Origin: Eriocheir sinensis
Taxonomy: Eukaryota > Arthropoda > Malacostraca > Decapoda > Varunidae
DNA length: 64,000 nucleotides
Assembly: GCF_024679095.1 (NCBI RefSeq)
Contig: NW_026111626.1
Span: 270,001 to 334,000, forward strand
Direction of reading: 5' to 3'
The position numbers were made by a program, and so were the translations under genes. The notes under the pieces are model-generated. The model was not told the DNA's origin. It saw only the letters and a list, made by a program, of their open reading frames with translations, and ran no database searches. Below, in pieces: positions 24,401-33,282 of the stretch. The number at the start of each line of letters is the position of its first letter. Position 1 is the stretch's first letter.

Positions 24401-25967
24401 ATATTGATGAGCAGATGAAAGCAAATCGGTAATGAGGAGCAGATGATAGAACCTTGATATTGATGAGCAGATGAAAGCATCTCGATATTGAGGAGCAGAT
24501 GAAAGCATCTCGATACTGAGGAGCAGATGATAGCACTTCGATATTGATGAGCAGATGAAAGGATCTCGATATTGATGAGCAGATGAAAGCACATCGATAT
24601 TCATGAGCAGATGAAAGTACATCGATATTGGGGAGCAGATGATAGCATATCGATATTGGGGAGCAGATGATAGCATATCGATATTGTGGAGCAAATGAAA
24701 GCACATCGATAATGAGGAGCAGATGAAAGCACCTCGATATTGAGGAGCGGATGAAAGCATATCGATATTGAGGAGCAGATGATAGCACCTCGATACGGAT
24801 GAGCAGATGAGAGCACCTCGATATTGAGGAGCAGATGAAAGCACCTCGATATTGATAAGCAGATGAAAGCACTTCGATATTTCGGAGCAGATGATAGCAC
24901 CTCGATATTGATAAGCAGATGAAAGCACATCGATATTGAGGAGCAGATGAAAACACATCGATATTGAGGAGCAGATGAAAGCACCTCGATATTGAGGAGC
25001 AGGTGAAAGCACATCGATATTGGGGAGCAGTTGAAACCACATCGATATTGAGGAGCAGATGAAATCACCTCGATATTGAGGAGCAGATGATAGAACCTCG
25101 ATATTGACGAGCAGATGAAAGCACCTCGATATTGAGGAGCAGGTGATGGCTCCTCCATACTGAGGAGCAGATGAAAGCACCTTGATATTGAGAAGCATAT
25201 GAAAGCACATAGATATTGAGGAGCAGATGAAAGCACCTTGATATTGAGGAGCAGATGAAAGCACCTCGATATTGATGAGCAGATGAAAACACATCGATAT
25301 TGAGGAGCAGATGAAAGCACATCGATATTGAGGAGCAGATGAAATCACCTCGATATTGAGGAGCAGTTGAAAGCACATTGATATTGAGGAGCAGATAAAA
25401 GCACCTCGATATTGAGGAGCAGATGAAATCACCTCGATGTTGAGGAACAGATGAAAGCACCTCGATATTGAGGAGCAGGTGAAAGCACATCGATATTGGG
25501 GAGCAGGTGAAAGCACATCGATATAGAGGAGCAGGTGAAAGCACCTTGATATTGAGGAGCAGGTGAGAGCACCTTGATATTGAGGAGCAGGTGAAAGCAC
25601 CTTGATATTGAGAAGCATGTGAAAGCACCTTGATATTGAGGAGCAGGTGAAAGCACCTCGATATAGAGGAGCAGGTGAAAGCACCTTGATATTGAGGAGC
25701 AGGTGAAAGTACCTTGATATTGAGGAGCAGTTGAAAGCACCTTGATACTGAGGAGCAGGTGAAAGCACCTTGATATTGAGGAGCAGGTGAAAGCACCTCG
25801 ATATTGAGGAGCAGATGAAAGCACCTCGATATTAAGGAGCAGATGAAAGCATATCGATAATGAGGAGCAGATGAAAGCATATCGATATTGAGGAGCAGAT
25901 GATAGCACCTCGATATTGATGAGCAGATGAAAGCACATCGATAATGAGGAACAGATGAAACCATGTG
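15416..25967. repeat. 28-bp minisatellite array, about 10.5 kb, with higher-order repeats
   Basis: The consensus unit is CACCTCGATATTGAGGAG then CAGATGAAAG, 28 bp, giving roughly 375 units. Common variants are CACATCG, CACCTTG, AGCAGGTG, GATGATAGC, ATTAAGG and ATTGATGAG. Larger blocks recur: markers near 16,176 and 16,345 recur exactly 504 bp (18 units) later, and a block near 21,786 recurs at 23,466, exactly 1,680 bp (60 units) away. A 25+28-bp dimer repeats at 53-bp spacing at 21,291-21,510. The minus-strand consensus has no stop in any frame, so reading frames of up to 512 codons occur by default. The common ATTAAGG variant makes TAA in one frame, which argues against coding. The array ends inside gene-f copy 1. 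Confidence 0.95.
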
Positions 25968-27367
25968 ACACACTGCTGGATGCTGATGGGGTGGTGGGGA
26001 AGGGCGAAAAGGAGGCCACTGGCAGGAGGCGTCAGACTCTCATCATCACAATCCACTTGGTGAAGAGAGAGAAGGTCCACAAGCCAGTGGATGATACAAC
26101 AGTCGCACAAAAAGACTGCACGCAATTGGAGAGCCATGGCAAGAGGGTTCAAACTCTCGTAATTACTCTGCACATGGTCAAGAGAGAGAAAATAAAGGAG
26201 GTATACGATGAGCTCCCCTCCGGGCACCAAGGCACGGCTGGGGACGCTCCTTCCAGCAGGAGCAAGGCCGTTACCGGCCCACCGGAAAAGATGCCCCTTA
26301 TCAGCAGCTTCAAACAGCGGGATGCATCTCAAACTCCGGTCAAGAAAACTATCAGGTTCAACTTCCAAAACCTGAACACTTTCGTCAAAATTCGTGAGCT
26401 GTACTGTGCCTACGACTACTGCAAGTATGGCTTCCCTCTCTCCAGCATTCGTCCTGAGCTGAAAAGCCTAAAGGAGAGAGCAGTGGAGCCACAGGAAGAG
26501 CCAGCAAAGGAAGCAGTAAACAAACTGCCAGAGGCTCAGAAAACAGTAACAGAGGAAGCAACAGATTCAGCCAACAAAATCAATGAGCCACAACACCTCA
26601 CAGGGATCCTCAAGAAAGGAAAGACGGCCAGCACCGCTCATAAATGTGTGCGCTTTAACTTCCAGAACCTGAACACTTTCGTCAAGGATCGTGAACTGTA
26701 CTGTGGCTACGACTACTTCAGGTATGGCTTTCCTCTCTCCAGCATTCGTCCTGAGCTGGACAGGCGAAAGGAGAGAACAGTGAAGCCACAGAAAGGGTCA
26801 GCAAAGGACGCGGTAAAGAAACACAACACACGACACCAGCAAACAGTTGGAGCAGCTCGCTGTGCACAAATGAATACCACTACTGAATGGAAGTCTCCTA
26901 AAGGTATCCTGAAGATAGATATGAAGCCACGGTCCACCTGTCCAGGACATGTGCTTCAACATTGGTAAACTCCGCGCCCCGTTAAGGAACGTGAGGTGTA
27001 CCGTGGCCACGACACCTTCAGATACGCCGCGCCGCTCCAAGTCACTCAGCCTCCCAACTTTACCTCGAGGCCTCACCAGCAGCCCGTTAGATCCGCCTCT
27101 AACTCGCTGCGTGGCGCACCTCGGCACTTCGAGAGGCCGGCACAGCGGAGCAACGACTCCTTCCAGCAAAACAGTGGCTGGTATGCTGCACACAACTACA
27201 CCAACAGCCGCCACTCACAGCACCGCCAGCACAACGCCAGCAGCCACGTCCCGCCAAGATACGAAACAAGGCATTTCTACGAGGGACAGACACATCGGGG
27301 CACCAACTCCCGCAGCAGAAGTCGTGCCAAGAGAGGCGCAAAGCCGAGTGGTGGCGAGTTTCTGTGA
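25968..27367 (+). pseudogene. Gene f, copy 1: 5'-truncated, frameshifted
   Basis: This matches the intact copy at 33,283-34,902 from about codon 73 onwards. The 5' part is replaced by the 28-bp array, with a GACAC shared at the join near 25,968. The frame is open to a premature TAA at 26,966-26,968. That stop follows a 2-base loss near 26,953; a 1-base loss near 26,981 restores the original frame, which then runs to the normal TGA at about 27,367. The first two RVxF-containing repeats are intact in sequence and the third is hit by the frameshift. With neither start nor 5' region it is most likely non-functional, unless transcribed from the satellite. Confidence 0.9.
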
Positions 27368-27850
27368 GCACCGGGCGAGTACACAGCGTCGTGATCAAAC
27401 TCAAATGTTCAGCGACGTACAGGTGACGTACATTCCGGGTGCATTTCTCAACACCCGCTGAACAGTAACTGTCGCTGACTGGTGATAACAGAGACTGAGG
27501 AGTGCCAAGAAGCACCACAAACACACTGAGAGGAACGGCTCGCCAGCTGACTAAAATCACCATGCAGAGGAACGCATCCCATGGAACGGTGCCACTTCTG
27601 CGGAACAAATTGTTCAAGAGTGTCGCATCTGTGGGGAGTGTTTGGACGCATGTGTGTGCTTACATTTCTTATCTTATATTTCAAATGAAAAAATAGAAAA
27701 TATTGTCTTACAAAAAACCTTAGGCAGGGATAGTGGGGTCGTGTTGCACCTCAGAACAAGAAACGTTATGTAAGGAGTTGTCTGAACGACCACCTGTTTT
27801 AAAACTATATTTAAATGAAAGGTATTAGAATGCTCTTGCCATTATGCTTC
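27368..27850 (+). repeat. Cassette part g: conserved 3' flank of gene f, copy 1
   Basis: Nearly identical to 34,903-35,376 and 50,752-51,230. It starts at the gene's stop codon and includes GACGTACAGGTGACGTACAT, a short ATG frame at about 27,562-27,696 (44 codons) and an A/T-rich end. It probably holds the 3' untranslated region. I see no canonical AATAAA. Confidence 0.8.
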
Positions 27851-28440
27851 AGCTCAGTGTGATGACCTGAGTTTTATTTTCGTTCTCTTTCTCTGCGGAA
27901 TGATTATAGCTTCCAGGTCTGAGACGCGTGCCCAGAGCGTGACGGAGGTGAGATCGGGATGGAGCCACACATTCCGCGTTATTCATTTATCATGTAAAAA
28001 TTCCCTGGTTTAGTCACGCTTGTTCGCGTGCTATCAACGATTGAGGCAGCTCACAGAAGGTGCAGGAGCCCTAGAACTTTTGCTAATAATGGTCTTCACA
28101 TTTATGCCAAGAATCGTGCCAAATTTGTTCTCCGACTTGCCAATAACTCCTTCATCAATAAATCAAAATATTGAAATTTTGCTAACAAAATTGTTTCCAT
28201 CCACCTGAAAATCGCTCCCACAAAACTCTCTCATATCAAGTGATGATGTCAACACATCAGTCTGGTCGTTCTATTTCTTCACTGACAGGATTTAATCAAA
28301 GTCGAACAAAATCAAATGAAAGAATAATAAAAAAAATACGTCCACATAGTACACACTTATGTATCTTTGACCTTTTTATGTTGAAAAGACAGATGAACTT
28401 GACGAATTTTACGGGAAATGGAACATTAGAACATAAGAAC
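27851..28440 (+). mobile_element. LINE A-family fragment (part of cassette h)
   Basis: Between about 27,960 and 28,215 the plus strand, read across frames, matches the Lys/Arg-rich linker after the endonuclease of LINE A at 4,787-6,010 (shared pieces include AKNRAKS-like and NSFIN). It is short, frameshifted and inactive. A sister copy is at 51,343-51,600. From 28,216 to 28,440 there is AT-rich DNA with no gene. Confidence 0.7.
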
Positions 28441-30130
28441 ATAAGAACGTAAGGAGTCTACAAGAGGCCGGTTGGCCTATACAAGGCAGCTCCTATACAC
28501 TCAACCCCACCTTACCTCACCATCCATGAATTTATCCAACCTCTTCTTGAATGTATCTACGGTATTGGCACCCACAACATGGCTCCCAAGCCTGTTCCAT
28601 TCGTCCACCACTCTATTGGTGAACCAATTCTTGCCTATGTCTTTGTTGAATCTGAATTTGTCTAACTTAAAACCATTGCTACGCGTCCTACCTGGCTCTT
28701 TTACTATCAAAATCTTATTGACATCCCCTCTATTAAAGCCCTTCATCCATTTGTAGACTTCGATCAAGTCTCCTAGCAACCTTCGCCTTTCTAGAAAGTG
28801 TAGATTTAAGTGCTTCAGCCTGTCTTCATAAGGCAAGTTTCTCACCCCCTGAATCATCTTTGTCATCCTCCTCTGTACAGATTCTAACATCTTGATATCC
28901 ATTCTATAGTGGGGGACCAGAACTGAACTGCATAATCGAGATGAGGTCTAACTAATGCTAAGTAAAGTTTGAGGATGACTTCAGCGCTCCTATTGCTTAC
29001 GCTCCTTGAGATGAAACCAAGTACTCTGATGGCCCGATTTTTAGCCTGAATGCATTGAGCCCTAGGACGGAGGTCATCGCTCACTAGGACTCCTAAAGGT
29101 GCGGTCACACTAGCTACTGATATCGCTGGATCCAGCGGTACGGCTTGATCGGCCAGCCATTTGCGCTGCACGAGCTAATGATATCGGCTGCTTTGAGCTA
29201 TCGATACGGACCGTTTTCACTGGCCGTACTGCTGGCGGCAGCGGTAGCCGAATGGAAGGGAATAAGAAACTATCGTTTATTCAGCATACATGCAATCAAA
29301 AAATATTCCATTTCTTTTTTGGGGAGGGACTTTAAATGCGTAATATAAAAGCTAGACGACAATACAAGAAAATTTCCAAATGTATTTTTTTTCTTTAATG
29401 GAAATATAATATTCATTTCTGATTTGACCTCGGTGACTTTCTAACGGGTCACCTGTACAGCAAGAGCAAGAGCAAGAGCGAACACACTTGCCAGCCATGG
29501 TCTTATCCACTTTCGTTTCACTTTTCTTTTCTTCTTTAAGTCCTCACTGGCTACAAAACAAGTGGCAAGAGTAATTGTGGACAGAGCGAATCCAAGAAGT
29601 GCTTCCTCCATAGCGGCTAGTGTTGTTATGATATGATCCGCTAGCTAGCTAGCTAGCGGACTTTGCATGTGGTGTGACCAGACTGCCGCGCGTATCGCTG
29701 GCAAGCCAGCGAAAACAAAAGCCAGGCTTGCGTTAACAATAGCAAGTGTGACCGTAGCTTAAGTCTCTCTCACGCCCGGACCTGTTTAGAGGAGTGTCAT
29801 TTAAGGAGTAATTGTGTGAGGAGTTATTCCTACCTACACTCAAAATGCTACACTTCCCGACATTGAATTCCATCTGCCACTTCCCCGCCCAATCATATAG
29901 TCTGTCAAGCTCATCCTGGAGAACCCTAGCGGCCCTGTCTGATTGGACTACTCTACCGATCTTGGTATCATCTGCGAACTTACTGACATCACTACTAATT
30001 CCTGTGTCCACGTCATTGATGAAAATAAAAAAAAGGCAGAGGACCCAGCACCGACCCTTGCGGGACGCAACTCGTAACACTGCCCCATCCAAATCCCACA
30101 CGCGGCTCTGCTGTGTGATTGGCTGTCAGG
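28441..30130 (-). mobile_element. CR1-like LINE fragment, split by a MITE
   Basis: Read on the minus strand, the piece at 29,760-30,101 has SKFADDTKIG, the RT catalytic block, preceded in another frame by a VPQGSVLGP block. The pieces at 28,884-29,096 and 28,501-28,902 are the RT C-terminal part (LVRPHLDYAVQFW, then VQRRMTKMI). The 3' end lies near the GGCCGGTTGGCCTATACAAG motif at about 28,465. It is 5'-truncated near 30,130 and frameshifted. A Harbinger-like MITE interrupts it at 29,097-29,759 with a 3-base target duplication. Confidence 0.85.
29097..29759. mobile_element. Harbinger-like MITE, 663 bp, with TAA target duplication
   Basis: The left end AGGTGCGGTCACACTAGCTA and the right end, read inverted as AGCTACGGTCACACTTGCTA, match over 20 bases with few mismatches. 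TAA flanks both sides (29,094-29,096 and 29,760-29,762). Removing the insert and one TAA restores the reading frame of the surrounding LINE, which fixes the borders. TAA duplication and GGTCACAC-type ends fit PIF/Harbinger. There is no transposase. A perfect dyad of repeated GCTA (GCTAGCTAGCTAGC) sits near 29,640-29,656. Confidence 0.85.
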
Positions 30131-30176
30131 CCACGAGAAGGGCGGGGCGGAGGAGAGCTGTGCAAAAATGTGACAC

Positions 30177-30193
30177 AGAACGGGAATACGCGA

Positions 30194-30232
<39 letters not shown>

Positions 30233-30670
30233 GGAAGAATAGTCAGTGAAACATGGTACATCAAACCCGCAGATTCAAATTCAAAATAGGCATACCTACC
30301 AACAACATTATAACGATCACCGCCGCTACCACCACTACTAATCACCCACCACTTGGATAACTACCATTAATACCATCATGGCAGGCTCTTCAACCGCCAG
30401 AACTACCATACAGCCGCCCCCCACCCATCCATCACCACCACTACTGCAAAAGAGGAAGAGAATAGGAGGAAAATGATAAAAGGGGAACCCAAATATCGAA
30501 GGAAAGTTTTTGAGTAGAAAAAAAGAAGAGAAGGAGAAATATGGAAATAATAAGTATGAGTAAGTGAGAGTTTTGAAGGAATAAGAGGAAGAAAAGAAGG
30601 AAAAGAAGAGGAACGGAGAAGAAAAGTAAAGGAAAAAAATATTAGATGAGGTGAAAACAAAATATGCAAA
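30177..30670. repeat. Cassette part a, with (CA)n at 30,194-30,230
   Basis: Begins AGAACGGGAATACGCGATCA, then about seventeen CA dinucleotides, then ATGGAAGAATAGTCAGTG and a stretch rich in ACCACC. Near-identical copies are at 45,898-46,390 and (without the first bases) 42,356-42,826. No gene is seen. Confidence 0.85.
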
Positions 30671-32226
30671 CACGAAACAAGAAGATGAACAAGAAAACGG
30701 GAGAAGGAAGCGGAAGAAAAAATGTCAAGGAATTAAAACTCAAAGAACGTAGAGGATACAAAAAGGAAGTTACGAGGAAGGCGATGGAAGAATTAAAGCA
30801 AGGCAGAGTAGGGAGAAGGGATAAGAGGCGAAATAAGACTTAGAATATATGAAAAAGTAAGAGGATATGAAAAGAAATAGAAAAGTTGTAAGAAAACATT
30901 AAAAAGGAGAAACTAAACACGGATGGGAAAGAAGAGAAACAAAAGAGAGTATTTAAATGGGTAGAAATTGGGAAGATTAATATTATGAGAATGTAAAACG
31001 CAGAAAAGCAAAACGAGGAAGTACTAGTAAAAACAAAAATAACATACAAAATTGAAATAGGAGGAAGGAGGAAGATGAAAGGCAAGAACAATAAAATGGA
31101 AAGCCAAAAAAGACAAAACAGACGATACAAACAGAAAAGAAGAAGGATAAAAAATATACGAATAAGGCTGAAAAACAAAATAAAAGGAAGGATAAGTAAA
31201 AACACGGATGGGGAGGAGGAGTAAGAGGAAGAGATGAAAGGAAAGAAAACAAAATGGATGACAAAATTTAGATTGAGATAATGAGGAAGTAAAAGAGGGT
31301 TTGGAGAATGGCCGCGCGGGAGAAAATATGTGAGCCAAATTAAGAATGAGAGGGTAGGCAGGAAAAAAAAAAAGATTAAACGCAAAATTTGAAGTAAGAT
31401 AATGAGGTAGCAGAAGAGCGTGACGACTGGAAGGAAGTAGAAGAAAAAGAGGAAGAGGAAGTGATTGAAAGAGGAGGAGAAAGAGGAGATTGAGAAGATT
31501 GACGTGCGAGAAAAAAATGTGTAAAGGCAACATAAAAAAAAATGAAAGGGATGAAAAAAAAGATTCAAAGCAAAATTTGGAGTACGATAATGAGAAGGAA
31601 GAGCGTGAGGTCTGGAAGAAAGTAGAAGAGGAAGAGGAAGTGATTGAAAGATGAGGAGAAAGAGGAGATTGAGATGGAAGAAAAAAAAGATATGAGATAA
31701 AAAGCAAAGTTGGCGTAGGAAGAAGAAGAGGCGAGTCAGGAGTAGAAGGAAGTAGAAGAGGAAGAGGAAGTGATTGAAGGAGGAGATTGAGAAAGTTGAC
31801 GTGGGAGAGAAAAAGTGTAAAAGCAAAATTTAGAAAGAAATGAAAGGAAGAAAAAAAGAACAAGATTAAAAGGAAAATTTGGAGTAGGGTAATGAGGAAG
31901 CAGAAGAGAGTGAGGACTGGAAGGAAGTAGAAGAGGAAAAGGAAGAAGGAAAAAGGAGAATCAAAAAAGGAAAATCAATGGGAAACAGTTTAATTTGAGC
32001 AGAAAGTATTGCAAAGACCGTCAGAAAAAAAATGAAAAAAACATAATAAAAAAGGAAAGAGGAAAAAAGGGAAAAAATGGAGAAAAAAACAATGAATAGA
32101 AAAGAGTGGAAGATGAAAAAGGAAAAAAAAAGATGAAAACGTAGAATTAAAACTGGGAGAGAATGAACATAAGCAGGAATAAATTAGAAGATGGGTGAGC
32201 GGAATGAAAGAAGACTGGACAAAAAA

Positions 32227-32229
<3 letters not shown>
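30671..32229. repeat. Cassette part b: A/G-rich DNA with degenerate tandem units
   Basis: Purine-rich on the plus strand. Degenerate units carrying GAAGTAGAAGAGGAAGAGGA and GAAGTGATTGAAAG recur at irregular spacing of about 130-190 bp between 31,430 and 31,940. The long minus-strand frames (for example 30,840-31,826) are Phe/Ser/Leu-rich by-products. Copies are at 46,391-47,970 and in part at 35,377-35,880. Confidence 0.8.
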
Positions 32230-32319
<90 letters not shown>

Positions 32320-32343
32320 CAGGTGGCAGTAAGAGGTGGTGTT

Positions 32344-32404
<61 letters not shown>
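32230..32404. repeat. Cassette part c: (GA)n and (GT)n microsatellites
   Basis: (GA)n at about 32,231-32,314, then TCAGCAGGTGGCAGTAAGAG and (GT)n at about 32,346-32,403. The same pair occurs at 47,975-48,154, and it is split by LINE B at 35,880-41,312. Confidence 0.95.
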
Positions 32405-32405
<1 letters not shown>

Positions 32406-32829
32406 TTCAATGCTAACAAGAGACAAATCCATCACCAAGGCTCCTGGAGGGCAAGGCGGGACGATCCAGTAGTTAACAAAGCCTCACGCCGCTGAACGCG
32501 TCATCTGTGAAAATTCAGAAGAAAAAAACTACCCGAGAAATCGTATTGTTGCAGCAGCTAAATATTTGTAACTGTAAATATTTTGTACGCCTCCCTTCAT
32601 TGCCAATAATCAATATAAGGGAAATATATTTGTGTGACATGTTATTATTCTTGTAAGATTAATAATACGAAGTTCTTGCTGGGCTTGTGGGAAGAATTTT
32701 CGGCCGAGTGGTTCATTGGGTAAGGTGGGCACGATGCGGCCAGTCCCAGCTCACGGCGGCTTCTCGGTGTGACGAGATGTGTGTTGCGGCGCCGGCAGGT
32801 TTAGGTGAAGGTGAGGGGATGAATTATGA
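32405..32829. repeat. Cassette part d: unique-looking 5' flank of gene f, copy 2
   Basis: Starts TTCAATGCTAACAAGAGACA. Copies at 41,313-41,760 and 48,155-48,600 are almost identical, including small features such as TAAATATTTGTAACTGTAAA. It contains a tRNA-like A-box string (GGCCGAGTGGTTCATTGGG) near 32,703 but no convincing B box. No reading frame of note. Confidence 0.7.
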
Positions 32830-33075
32830 GGGTTGGTGTGAGTAGAAGGAGCTAGGAGCATGAGGGCGTGGGTGCAGGGTTGGCATGGGCGTAATACTGG
32901 TAGCAATCATTCGGCCTGGGATGAGGGAGGGTTGTGTGGGTTGGTGGCATGAGGAGCATGAGGGCGTGGGGGCGGGATTGGCATGGGCGTAATACTGGTA
33001 GCAATCATTCGGCCAGGGATGAGGGAGTGGGTTGTGTGGGTTGGTGTGGGTGGCAGGAGGAGCATGAGGGCGTGG
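32830..33075 (+). promoter_or_regulatory. Cassette part e: 97-98-bp repeats upstream of gene f, copy 2
   Basis: Units contain GGCATGGGCGTAATACTGGT, AGCAATCATTCGGCC, GGGATGAGGGAG and GAGGGCGTGGG. GTAATACTGG starts at 32,891 and 32,989. Each unit carries a GGGCGTGGG GC box, and GCGTGGGCG (an EGR-type site) is seen at about 33,071. Copy 3 has three unit starts at 97-bp spacing (48,645, 48,742, 48,839). The position 200-400 bases before the start codon suggests a promoter-proximal role; this is inference only. Confidence 0.4.
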
Positions 33076-33282
33076 GCGTGGGATGGGCGCACTACTCCCA
33101 GCAACATTTCGTCACCTGCATTACGTCCCATCGCCCCAGCGTTACACTTTCAGCCTTTTCTTTGAGCGTCCCCGCCAGTGGTCGGTTTAGCCAAGGCGGC
33201 ACACGACGAGGAGAAGCCATCCCAGAAGAGGAAGAGTTGATGACCTGCACGTTCCTGCTAAAGATTGTTCATTTACATTAAA

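Noticed and set aside
15416..25967. CRISPR array (28-bp repeats)
   Set aside because: There are no unique spacers between repeats, the units are head-to-tail and degenerate, and the context is eukaryotic. The same reasoning applies to the 47-bp and 106-bp arrays.
26798..27617. Minus-strand frames of 110-172 codons opposite gene f (also at 34,245-35,152 and 50,094-51,001)
   Set aside because: Antisense shadows of the coding strand. They persist equally in the broken copies.
27562..27696. 44-codon ATG frame conserved in all three 3' flanks (also near 35,097 and 50,946)
   Set aside because: Conservation is explained by recent duplication of the whole flank. No domain or codon signal supports it.
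30840..31826. 328-codon Phe/Ser/Leu-rich minus frame, and its sister at 46,509-47,432
   Set aside because: It is the complement of A/G-rich low-complexity DNA. Length follows from the scarcity of stops in polypyrimidine, and other frames are open too.
32700..32760. tRNA gene or tRNA-derived SINE, from an A-box-like GGCCGAGTGGTTCATTGGG
   Set aside because: No convincing B box or cloverleaf follows, and the string is present in all cassette copies as part of the duplicated flank.
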